From contig NZ_ANHX01000066.1 in assembly GCF_000316035.1 (NCBI RefSeq), positions 1 through 64,000 on the forward strand: a DNA stretch of 64,000 nt, in the 5' to 3' direction. The translations under genes were made by a program, and so were the position numbers. Under the pieces are notes generated by a model. The model saw only the letters and a program-made list of their open reading frames with translations. It did no database searches and was not told the origin of the DNA. Positions 8,682 to 16,778 of this stretch are shown piece after piece. Positions within the stretch are counted from its first letter, which is position 1; each line of letters begins with the position of its first letter. This DNA is from Paenibacillus sp. PAMC 26794 (GTDB lineage: Bacteria; Bacillota; Bacilli; Paenibacillales; Paenibacillaceae).

Positions 8682-9965
8682 TTGTCGTTATTCAAAACCT
8701 ACGCGGGTCTGAGCCGCGATATCTATTATCTCTGTTTAGCCAGAACGATTAACAGCACGGGAGATTTTGTATTCTCCCTGATTACCTTGGTGCTTACGTT
8801 ACAGATGGGCATGAATGTGGTCAGTGCAGGGATCTTTGTATCCATGGCAGCCCTGATTAGCGGACCCGGTGTACTTCTCGGCGGCTATTTAAGCGATCTT
8901 ATGGGCAAAAAAACAATTATTGTCATCGGGCAACTGTTGTCTGCCATCATGATTATAAGCTGCTCTTTTTGGTCAGGCACCATTACCGTTGGTTATCTTC
9001 TGATTGCAGTCATGTTCTTCATCAGTATTACCCGGCCTGCTTATAATGCACTTATTATTCAACTGTGCACAGAGGAGAAAGAGCGAAAGTCCGCCTTTTC
9101 CCTCATGTATCTGGGGGCCAATCTGGGTATAGCCATCGGACCACTGGTCGCCGGTTTTTTTATCAAGGATCACGTCAACATTGTCTTTATAAGTATTGGT
9201 ACCGTGTTTCTGATATCTACCTTTATCATCATCAACCAGGTTAAGATCGGCACACGCAAGGAATTGGCATCAACAAACAGCGAACATGCTGGACAACAAG
9301 AACAACAACGATCGAGCCAACCGCCTTCGCCGTTATTCAGACTACTGCTGAAAAATCCACTCGTTGCCTTCTTCATCGTTGTGTCATTTCTTAACTATTT
9401 TATCTATATGCAATACTCATTTAGCCTCCCACTCCAGATGAATCACTCATTTGGCGAGAACGGGGCAGCATATTACGGCTCTGTCATGACCATCAATGCC
9501 ATTAGCGTCATTATTCTTACCACCGTGATCCTGTCCGCTACACGCAAATTAACTGCCTTAAACTCCATAGCCACAGGCGCACTCTTCTATGGAATCGGAT
9601 TTGGAGCCTTGAACCTGCTCGGTTACTTTCCCCATTTCGCCATCGTCGCCTTATCCACGGTGCTGTGGACCATTGGAGAGATTCTCGTGCAGACCAATAT
9701 CAATCTGTATATTGCTTCGCGTGTACCCGATACACATCAGGGACGGTTTAATGGCTTGCTGTTATTCGTAGGTTGCCTGGGTTATACACTTAGTCCATAT
9801 TTGACAGGCATTTTCATCAAAAGCATGGACATGGAAAGTGTATGGATCATTATTCTGGCTGTCAGTCTGTTCTATGCGTTGTGTATGATCATTCTCTGGT
9901 ATATCGAAAAAAGCTCAACAAGAAGAAACGAAATGAAACCGCTGGATCACTCCAAAAGTATCTGA
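8682..9965 (+). CDS. MFS exporter linked to the ATP-grasp ligase
   Basis: 427 residues from a TTG at 8682, preceded by GGGGAGG ten bases upstream. Twelve hydrophobic segments. The loop 2-3 MFS motif is GGYLSDLMGKKT, and a polar ~30-residue central loop (KELASTNSEHAGQQEQQRSS) separates the halves. The family is MdtH/YfcJ-like. The distance to the ATP-grasp gene and the terminator right after it suggest a two-gene transcript. The likely job is export of, or self-protection from, the ligase product. The substrate is not inferable. Confidence 0.8.
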   Translation: MSLFKTYAGLSRDIYYLCLARTINSTGDFVFSLITLVLTLQMGMNVVSAGIFVSMAALISGPGVLLGGYLSDLMGKKTIIVIGQLLSAIMIISCSFWSGTITVGYLLIAVMFFISITRPAYNALIIQLCTEEKERKSAFSLMYLGANLGIAIGPLVAGFFIKDHVNIVFISIGTVFLISTFIIINQVKIGTRKELASTNSEHAGQQEQQRSSQPPSPLFRLLLKNPLVAFFIVVSFLNYFIYMQYSFSLPLQMNHSFGENGAAYYGSVMTINAISVIILTTVILSATRKLTALNSIATGALFYGIGFGALNLLGYFPHFAIVALSTVLWTIGEILVQTNINLYIASRVPDTHQGRFNGLLLFVGCLGYTLSPYLTGIFIKSMDMESVWIIILAVSLFYALCMIILWYIEKSSTRRNEMKPLDHSKSI

Positions 9966-9970
9966 ACCTC

Positions 9971-9997
9971 AGGGCAGCCTATTCTGCCCTTTTTTTC
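9971..9997 (+). terminator. Terminator after the MFS exporter
   Basis: AGGGCAG (9971-9977) and CTGCCCT (9984-9990) followed by seven T; it starts six bases after the stop codon. Confidence 0.85.
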
Positions 9998-10006
9998 ACT
10001 TTATTT

Positions 10007-11068
10007 TCACACCAAAACAGGCAAATGTGCATTCGCATCATACTCAATCAATTGCTGACCCGTATGCAATCTCTGTACCAGATCTGGATTGGCGATAAAC
10101 GGTCTGCCGAACGCAGCCAGATCTATGCTTCCCTTGCCAATTGCGTGCTCTGCGGTCTGAACATCCAAATTCCCCACACCAATGATGATTCCATCCCACC
10201 GACTTCGAATCCGCTCGTGAAAGGATTGCTCACCATCCCACGCTTTCGCATAATGATCTGTTGAGGGATGCAAGATTGTTATTCCCGTCTCGCGGAATAA
10301 GTTCAGATATACATCGATCATTCCAGCTTTGTCTACCCAAGCATAGGATGCATCATCATCCTTTTTCTCAGAGAATCGTACCGATATGCGATCCACACGA
10401 ATCTCTTTTTTCACAGCCACAATAATATCCCGCAGGAACCGCAATCTGCCCGCAGTGTCGCCTCCATATTCATCTGTTCTGTGGTTGGTCTTCTCATTGA
10501 TAAACTGGTCGATTAGATACCCATGCGCAGCATGCAGCTCGATCCCGTCGAACCCTGCCAGAACCGCATTGCGGGCTGCCGTCTGAAAATGCTGAATCGT
10601 ATCCGCTATATCCTGTGTACTCATCGCTTGGGGCACCTGATACGGCTTATGCAGCTTATGCACTCTTCCTTCTGCTGCAAGGCTGGAGGGTGCCAGTGGA
10701 GCGGTTCCGATCAGATCGGAATGGGACAATCTGCCGACATGCCACAGTTGAGCAATAATGGTGCCGCCATGTCTGTGAACAGCATCCGTTACCCTTTTCC
10801 AAGAAGTCGTCTGTTCATCTGTATATAAACCGGGGATGCCGTAAGTGCCTTTGCCTGACAGGTTGGGGTTTATGCCCTCGGTAATGATCAGTCCCACGCC
10901 ATCCCGCGCACGCTGCTCATAATATGCCACCATCTCATCCGTCACGGTCCCCTCCCGATCATCAGCAAATCCCCGGGTCAACGGCGCCATCACAATTCGG
11001 TTTCTTAATTGCCACTGATGAATCGTTACCGGGCTTAATAATGTTGAACGTGTATTTATGTTATCCAT
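10007..11068 (-). CDS. Old yellow enzyme family alkene reductase (NemA-like)
   Basis: 353 residues, the usual family length. Features: N-terminal RNRIVMAPLTRGFADDREG, the FMN-contacting AQLWHVGR, and the active-site segment GIELHAAHGYLIDQFINEK with its paired histidines, followed by TNHRTDEYGG. C-terminal GRPFIANPDLVQRL completes the FMN phosphate site. These flavoenzymes use NAD(P)H to reduce activated C=C bonds, quinones or nitro compounds, often as part of electrophile-stress defence. The divergent LysR-type gene is its likely regulator. AGGG lies seven bases upstream of the ATG. Confidence 0.92.
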   Translation of the reverse strand: MDNINTRSTLLSPVTIHQWQLRNRIVMAPLTRGFADDREGTVTDEMVAYYEQRARDGVGLIITEGINPNLSGKGTYGIPGLYTDEQTTSWKRVTDAVHRHGGTIIAQLWHVGRLSHSDLIGTAPLAPSSLAAEGRVHKLHKPYQVPQAMSTQDIADTIQHFQTAARNAVLAGFDGIELHAAHGYLIDQFINEKTNHRTDEYGGDTAGRLRFLRDIIVAVKKEIRVDRISVRFSEKKDDDASYAWVDKAGMIDVYLNLFRETGITILHPSTDHYAKAWDGEQSFHERIRSRWDGIIIGVGNLDVQTAEHAIGKGSIDLAAFGRPFIANPDLVQRLHTGQQLIEYDANAHLPVLV

Positions 11069-11148
11069 GTCATATCCCTACTCTCTTTGTCATTAAGGAT
11101 ATTGTACGGCGACCCTGATATATCGTAAAATGATTGAAATATATAGTT

Positions 11149-11167
11149 GTATCTCTCAGAGAGATAC
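11149..11167. promoter_or_regulatory. Perfect palindrome between OYE and LysR genes, candidate LysR-box
   Basis: GTATCTCTC-A-GAGAGATAC is a perfect 9-1-9 palindrome in the divergent intergenic region, 58 bases before the lysR start and 81 bases before the reductase start. It contains the T-N11-A core expected for LysR-type binding sites. Confidence 0.6.
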
Positions 11168-11224
11168 CTAACATCAGCGTCTGCGGAAGTAATTGAAGTT
11201 AATCCACGTTCAGGAGGATACAGC

Positions 11225-12088
11225 ATGGAACTTTCCGATATCGATATTGTTCTCGCGGTGGCGCGTTCAGGCAAAATCTCACAGGCCGCGAAAGAACTAA
11301 ATTACGCGCAATCCAATGTCACTACACGCATCAAAAAACTGGAGCAGGAATATCAGATCCAGCTGTTCAACCGATTTCCCAAAGGTGTTGTACTGACCTC
11401 CAAAGGAGAACAGTTCGTCCAGTACGCCACACAGATTCACAACCTTTTGCATGATCTGAAGCAGGATATGACCGATCCCGGTGAGCCTTCCGGCACGCTA
11501 AAAATCGGCATTGTAGAAACGGCGGCATCCAGCCGTTTTATGGAGATTCTGAATGAATATCAGATAACCTACCCGAAGGTGTCCATCTCACTCGTTAACG
11601 CCACTTCACCCAAAGTACTGCGCAAGAAAATACAGGACGATGAGATTGATGGTGCTTTTATCAGCGGGGCTTGTGTGAAAGAAGGTTTGAAGGTGGAATA
11701 TGAGATGCAGGACACGGTTCATATCATCTCCAAGCGGATAGATACACCACCCGAAAGTCTGTGCCAAGTATCATGGGTTGTTTTCCCCGAGGGCTGTCCG
11801 TATCGTGAAATGACAGAAGAATTTTTGCAGGAAGAAGGGTTGTCCGCACGTAATATCATCGAAGTGAGTACGATGGAAAACCTGCTCAGCTGTGTGGAGT
11901 CAGGAATCGCTTTTACCATTATGCCGTGCAGCGTTATACACAAGAAACCGGAGGAATTCTCCGTATTTGATCTGGCTGATCGCTATACTCATACCACGAC
12001 AACCTTTGTCCGCGGTGAGGATCGGTATGTCAGCAGTGCGTTGGATCAATTCATGAAGCTGCTGAACCAGAAGTGCATCACGTTTTGA
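11225..12088 (+). CDS. LysR family transcriptional regulator
   Basis: 287 residues from ATG 11225, chosen because AGGAGG (11212-11217) precedes it; the open frame extends further upstream without a site. The N-terminal winged HTH (DIVLAVARSGKISQAAKELN, then SNVTTRIKKLEQEYQIQLFNR in pieces) is typical. The C-terminal ~200 residues form the co-inducer-binding domain. Divergent from the OYE reductase, which it probably controls through the palindrome between them. Its inducer is unknown, perhaps an electrophile. Confidence 0.9.
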   Translation: MELSDIDIVLAVARSGKISQAAKELNYAQSNVTTRIKKLEQEYQIQLFNRFPKGVVLTSKGEQFVQYATQIHNLLHDLKQDMTDPGEPSGTLKIGIVETAASSRFMEILNEYQITYPKVSISLVNATSPKVLRKKIQDDEIDGAFISGACVKEGLKVEYEMQDTVHIISKRIDTPPESLCQVSWVVFPEGCPYREMTEEFLQEEGLSARNIIEVSTMENLLSCVESGIAFTIMPCSVIHKKPEEFSVFDLADRYTHTTTTFVRGEDRYVSSALDQFMKLLNQKCITF

Positions 12089-12171
12089 AGATACAAGCTA
12101 TACCACATCACACGGAACATTGCCCTTATTACGCATTACTTAGATGGGGACAGGGGTGCTGGTTGCAAAAC

Positions 12172-12199
12172 AAAAAAACACTCCGAAGAGTGTTTTTTT
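12172..12199. terminator. Bidirectional terminator between lysR and chemoreceptor
   Basis: ACACTC-cgaa-GAGTGT stem flanked by seven A and seven T; serves two convergent genes. Confidence 0.85.
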
Positions 12200-12239
12200 G
12201 GTCGTTATTCTTACCCTCTATACCATATTCAATTAACCC

Positions 12240-14306
12240 TTACTCCACCTTGAATCGCGCAGCCGATTCGGCCAGCTTTTGCGTCAATTGATCGATCGTA
12301 TCAACCATGTTCGCCAACTGCTGTACTGTGGAAGATTGCTCCATCATGGTTGCTGTTACCTCTTCAACCGAAGCCGATACCTGCTCTCCTGAAGCCGACA
12401 AACTATGGGCAGACTCCAGTACATCATCCTTGTTCTGTAACATCTCCTGCATCTGTCCTGCCATCTTAGCGATCTGTTGATTAATGACCGTTACCTTCTC
12501 CAAAATCAAATCAAATGCCTGACGAGTCTGCAAGACAAGCTCATCCTGTCTGGACGAGATGGTGTGAATTTCGGCAACACTTTGGTTATTCTCGGCAACA
12601 TCGGCCAGATTCTGCTCGATAATGCTGGAGATTTCCTTGGACTGGCGGGAACTCTGCTCTGCCAGGTTGCGGATCTCCTCAGCTACAACTGCAAATCCTC
12701 TGCCATGCTCACCTGCCCGTGATGCTTCAATGGAAGCATTCAATGCAAGCAGATTGGTCTGCTTCGCAATCTGGCTGATGGCTTCCGTGATCTGACTAAT
12801 ACTGCCCGAACTCGTTTGAAGTTTGACGGTAATCTCCGAGATTTTCTCCACTTCCCGCTCGTTCACCTCATTGATACGCATCAGTTCATTCACGACTTCA
12901 TTCCCGTTGTGGAATACAGTCTCGATCTCATCCGCTCTTGCCTTCACATCCTGTGCACTGCTGTTCATGGCAGCCACTTTATCGCCAAAGCTGTTGAATT
13001 TGCCTGCAATCTGCTCCGTATCTTCCGATTGGGCCTCCATGGCTTTTGCAATCCCCATGGACGTCGCTGATGTCTCATCAATGGATCTTGAAGTCTGTCT
13101 GGATGTCTCCTCCAACTCCTGAGTGCTGGCCTGAAGGACATGGATTGAATTATTCATATCGGTAATAAGGTTCCTGTTCTGCTCCACCATACCATTGAAG
13201 CTCTCCGCCAGATCCTTGAATTCACTGTTATATCTGCCATTGGCCTTAACGGTCAGATTGCCTTGAGCAAGCTGTTGGAACAGACCGCTCAGACGTATGA
13301 TAGGTCTTGTAATACTGCGAGAAATCAGCAATCCCACACCAATAGCCAGAGCAATCCCGATCAATATCACGATAACCATCTGGCGCTGCATATCCTCTAT
13401 CGGACGCTTGATATCGTCATAATCGTCAATAATGAGCACAGAGAGATCTGCACCCGGAATCTGATTAATACGATAGTAGGTATCATCTCGATCCATCGAA
13501 GTGATTTTCACTTTGTCGGTGGCTCTGGCCTCGATAATTCCCATCGCGTCCTTATCCTCTTCCAGCGTTTGTCCCACAATGGAAGGGTCCAGTGAATCAT
13601 ACATGATGATGCCGCTCCGGCTCAGCACTTCAACTCTGCCTTCGGCATTGATTTTAATGTCTCCGAGTTGCCCCAGGAAAAAGTTGCTGTCCACCGACAT
13701 AGCAAGCACACCCAGGTTATTCCCCTCTTCATCGATGATGGGCTCCGAGAATACAATAATTAGCTTCTTGCTAGTCTTAGAGACGACGGCATCACTGATG
13801 AAGGACTTCCCCTGTATGAATTCCTTAAAATATTCCCGATCTCCCCGTGACTGACCAATCACTTCCGGCATGGTTCCTGCCACCATGATTCCTTCCTTAT
13901 CAAAAACGAACAGGTCTGGCTTGCTTCCTTCCGTTTCCGATATACTGTTGGTCAAGATCGTATTGGCCTTATTGAAATACGGGTTCTCATCCGATAAAAA
14001 TTCTTCATCCGTCATGTCAGTTGTATTACGCAGCTCCAAGAGTTCCTTGAAGGTATTATGTACGGATATCGCATGACTCAATTGTTGTTGAAGCTGCATC
14101 GCTGTCCAAAGCCCTTCCCCAAGGCGGTCAGCCATCACATTCATTTCATCCTTGCTTTTCTTGACCACAACATCAGATGAAATCATATAACTTGTGGTCG
14201 TTGCACCAAGCAGAACCAACACAACCAATACACTGATCATGAAAGGCAGCTTGATTTTAAGCGACATATTTTTGAGCTTATGCCCTGCCCCTTTTCTTTT
14301 CCCCAT
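12240..14306 (-). CDS. Methyl-accepting chemotaxis protein (dCache-HAMP-MA)
   Basis: 688 residues. TM1 ~20-40 (LPFMISVLVVLVLLGATTTS), an extracellular double-Cache sensor ~45-310 (GDREYFKEFIQGKSFISDAV and a second PAS-like half), TM2 ~318-338, HAMP ~340-392 and a long coiled signalling domain with the conserved hairpin KQTNLLALNASIEASRAGEH. The ligand is unknown. On the minus strand TCCGATAA (14358-14365) resembles a sigma-D -10 element, consistent with motility-type control, but the -35 is weak. GGAG precedes the ATG. Monocistronic. Confidence 0.92.
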   Translation of the reverse strand: MGKRKGAGHKLKNMSLKIKLPFMISVLVVLVLLGATTTSYMISSDVVVKKSKDEMNVMADRLGEGLWTAMQLQQQLSHAISVHNTFKELLELRNTTDMTDEEFLSDENPYFNKANTILTNSISETEGSKPDLFVFDKEGIMVAGTMPEVIGQSRGDREYFKEFIQGKSFISDAVVSKTSKKLIIVFSEPIIDEEGNNLGVLAMSVDSNFFLGQLGDIKINAEGRVEVLSRSGIIMYDSLDPSIVGQTLEEDKDAMGIIEARATDKVKITSMDRDDTYYRINQIPGADLSVLIIDDYDDIKRPIEDMQRQMVIVILIGIALAIGVGLLISRSITRPIIRLSGLFQQLAQGNLTVKANGRYNSEFKDLAESFNGMVEQNRNLITDMNNSIHVLQASTQELEETSRQTSRSIDETSATSMGIAKAMEAQSEDTEQIAGKFNSFGDKVAAMNSSAQDVKARADEIETVFHNGNEVVNELMRINEVNEREVEKISEITVKLQTSSGSISQITEAISQIAKQTNLLALNASIEASRAGEHGRGFAVVAEEIRNLAEQSSRQSKEISSIIEQNLADVAENNQSVAEIHTISSRQDELVLQTRQAFDLILEKVTVINQQIAKMAGQMQEMLQNKDDVLESAHSLSASGEQVSASVEEVTATMMEQSSTVQQLANMVDTIDQLTQKLAESAARFKVE

Positions 14307-14437
14307 TTCCTTCTCCCCACTTCCCTAAACCATCTGCATCTGAACGATGTACATACATTATCGGAAAAATCCATAGTGAAATTGATCAATTAGGGAGATA
14401 TTGCCACTGTTTTTCTTTTTTTAATTCTGATAGCAAC

Positions 14438-14504
14438 ATAAAAAAATGGCCTGTCAGATCGACTACCCATCTTGGGAATGGATGTTGCCGTTATCTAACA
14501 GACC
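14438..14504 (-). terminator. Terminator after leucine dehydrogenase
   Basis: Twelve-base arms at 14493-14504 and 14448-14459 pair fully with two G-U wobbles; on the minus strand they are followed by ATTTTTTTA. The region between the dehydrogenase and the chemoreceptor start is otherwise empty. Confidence 0.75.
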
Positions 14505-14534
14505 CTTTTAAATTTGGTTATGATTCTATTAAGT

Positions 14535-15641
14535 TTACTTGCGCAATCTCCGGGAACTCAATGCGTGATGACCATTCTGCAAAAATGTACTGCGCGTATT
14601 CTTCATCTGTTCAATCCGTCGCTCAGCCAGACGATCTGCAGCAACATAGGTTGCGATGCCCTCGGTACGTGAGCTTTCGAATATTTTCTCCAGATTGGAA
14701 TAGATCTCTCCGATCTTGCTCCACGCCCGATCCGCGTTATAACCGTTCAACTCATCCGCAATGTTAATTACACCACCTGCATTGATAACATAGTCAGGCG
14801 CATATACGATGCCCATATCATACAGCTGATCCCCATGACGGGTCTCCAGCAGTTGGTTATTGGCACAGCCCGCTACAACCTTCGCCTTAAGCGTTTTGAG
14901 CGTATCGTCATTAATCGTGCCGCCCAGCGCACATGGTGCATAGATATCACAATCCACACTAGTGATGTCTGCGGGATCAACTGCTGTCGCGCCGAAGCGG
15001 TCTACAGCCTGTTTCACCGAGTCCTTATGGATATCCGTAACGATCAGATGTGCACCTTCCTCATACAGATATTTGCACAGATGCATCGCCACATTGCCGA
15101 CACCTTGGACCGCTATCGTTTTACCCTCCAGCAGATCGGTACCAAATGCTTCTTTGGCTGCTGCCTTGATCCCACGATATACACCCCAAGCCGTTGCAGG
15201 TGACGGATTACCGGATGAACCATAACTCGCCGAGATGCCTGTCACATAATCGGTTTCCTGATAGATCAGGTTCATGTCCTCTTCCGTTGTTCCCACATCT
15301 TCGGCTGTGATATAACGTCCGTTCAATCCTTGAATGTATCGTCCAAATGCCCGAAACATCGCTTCGTTTTTGTCGCGCCTTGGATCTCCGATAATAACGG
15401 TTTTGCCGCCACCCAGATTCAGGCCGGATACCGCATTCTTATATGTCATACCACGGGCAAGGCGCAGGGCATCTTCAATGGCTGCTTCTTCTGAAGCGTA
15501 AGTCCACATCCGTGTGCCTCCCAACGCAGGGCCGAGTGTTGTGTCGTGTATGGCGATAATTGCTTTTAACCCTGAATTTCGATCCTGGCACAGAACCAGT
15601 TCCTCATAATCGTGATGCTCCATTGCTTCAAACCAACTCAT
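14535..15641 (-). CDS. bcd: Leucine (branched-chain amino acid) dehydrogenase
   Basis: 368 residues, typical for Leu/Phe/Val dehydrogenases. The catalytic region GLNLGGGKTVIIGDP contains the active-site lysine, preceded by GPALGGTRMW with the other conserved lysine/glycine-rich substrate site. The NAD-binding Rossmann motif is AVQGVGNVAMHLCKYL. It catalyses reversible NAD-dependent deamination of leucine, valine and isoleucine to 2-oxo acids. In Bacillus the gene usually sits in a branched-chain 2-oxo acid operon; here it is alone, with its own terminator. GGAGGAG lies upstream of the ATG. Confidence 0.93.
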   Translation of the reverse strand: MSWFEAMEHHDYEELVLCQDRNSGLKAIIAIHDTTLGPALGGTRMWTYASEEAAIEDALRLARGMTYKNAVSGLNLGGGKTVIIGDPRRDKNEAMFRAFGRYIQGLNGRYITAEDVGTTEEDMNLIYQETDYVTGISASYGSSGNPSPATAWGVYRGIKAAAKEAFGTDLLEGKTIAVQGVGNVAMHLCKYLYEEGAHLIVTDIHKDSVKQAVDRFGATAVDPADITSVDCDIYAPCALGGTINDDTLKTLKAKVVAGCANNQLLETRHGDQLYDMGIVYAPDYVINAGGVINIADELNGYNADRAWSKIGEIYSNLEKIFESSRTEGIATYVAADRLAERRIEQMKNTRSTFLQNGHHALSSRRLRK

Positions 15642-15839
15642 GTGCTAACCGTCTCCTCCAACCATTTTTGCGATCCAATCGCATTGTTCTCTATTCATTG
15701 ACCATCCTCTATTGTACCCATGAATACCCAGTTTGTGCAAAATCACATCGCAATGTCAGAGAAGCATCGATCGATGTTTCTCATATGGCGGGAGCATAGC
15801 TGTCGAATTTCAGATTATAATTTTATCGTCTATCAATAG

Positions 15840-15869
15840 AAAAACCTCTCTCCCTTACAGGAGAAAGGT
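15840..15869 (-). terminator. Terminator after cdaS
   Basis: ACCTCTCTCC (15844-15853) and GGAGAAAGGT (15860-15869) pair with one mismatch; on the minus strand a run of five T follows. Confidence 0.7.
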
Positions 15870-15928
15870 ACACTTCCCTCAACAGCCTCATCTTAATCGC
15901 CCCAAGTAGGCCACTTGATCGTTCACAT

Positions 15929-16558
15929 TTAAGATAGCGTCTCAACCACATTAATTGGATGCAGATCGCCCCCAACGGCAAATGAAGCCTGTCCCGTCTC
16001 CTCGGAAACGACCAACACAACCGCATCCGTCAATTCACTGAGTCCCAGTGCAGCCCGATGACGAGTGCCTATTTTTCGTTCATGCACTTCCGCTTGCGAC
16101 AATGGCAGCACATTACCAGCGGATACAATCTGATTGCCACGAATCAACACAGCCCCGTCATGTAATGGCGCACCGGGAATGAACAGCGATTCCAGCAACG
16201 CATGGGTGACTCTGGCATCCACAGCCACACCTGAGTGAATGATCGACTCCAATGGAATCTCCCTTTCAATCACAATCAACGCCCCATATCTCCGGTCAGA
16301 TAGATGCTGTACGCTCGATGTTAATTCGGCAAACTTCTCGGTAAAGGGCGACAGATAACAATCCAGATAAAATGAAGAGGCGAGCACCTCAATCTGCTTG
16401 ATCTCCGCTCGAATCTCTGCAAATTGCCCTAGCAGACAGACACTGTCATTGTCAAAACGGGATAACGTCATATTCATTCGATCCGCTACACGATGGAGGT
16501 CTGCCTTGAGCTTCTGTCTCATCGAGGAACTGTCACAGTCTGCTTGCCGGTTCATCAT
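15929..16558 (-). CDS. cdaS: Diadenylate cyclase CdaS-type (c-di-AMP synthase)
   Basis: 209 residues from ATG 16558, which follows AAAGGAGGAGG; the upstream frame MGTNDVV... is untranslated leader. Residues ~1-70 form the helical YojJ-type regulatory region of CdaS. The DAC domain shows RRYGALIVIERE, GAPLHDGAVLI (catalytic DGA) and KIGTRHRAALGLSE (RHR motif). It condenses two ATP into c-di-AMP. In B. subtilis the CdaS paralogue (207 aa) acts in sporulation and germination. Length and N-terminal helices separate it from membrane CdaA and from DisA. It appears monocistronic. Confidence 0.9.
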   Translation of the reverse strand: MMNRQADCDSSSMRQKLKADLHRVADRMNMTLSRFDNDSVCLLGQFAEIRAEIKQIEVLASSFYLDCYLSPFTEKFAELTSSVQHLSDRRYGALIVIEREIPLESIIHSGVAVDARVTHALLESLFIPGAPLHDGAVLIRGNQIVSAGNVLPLSQAEVHERKIGTRHRAALGLSELTDAVVLVVSEETGQASFAVGGDLHPINVVETLS

Positions 16559-16705
16559 ACGTCGCCTCCTCCTTTGGGTTGTACCTGTTGTACCTCGCAC
16601 CACATCATTAGTACCCATAACTTCCCCTCCAGAGCAGGCATTTATGCAATGGCAGCAATGCTGTCTGAGTTAATCCTGGTCTTGATTGTAACTGATATAA
16701 CAAGC

Positions 16706-16741
16706 AAAAAAGAGCCTGTCCGCAAAACTCCACGGTCAGAC
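16706..16741 (-). terminator. Terminator after the secreted DUF6359-like gene
   Basis: GCCTGTCCG (16714-16722) and CGGTCAGAC (16733-16741) pair with one mismatch and one wobble; on the minus strand CTCTTTTTT follows. Confidence 0.6.
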
Positions 16742-16778
16742 CCTATTCGCATAATGATTTGATGTTTGTTTACTTTAC

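Noticed and set aside
15929..16618. Extended N-terminus of cdaS (MGTNDVV...)
   Set aside because: The extension encodes an Arg-rich stretch from the AGGAGGAGG ribosome binding site itself; the ATG at 16558 gives the expected CdaS length.
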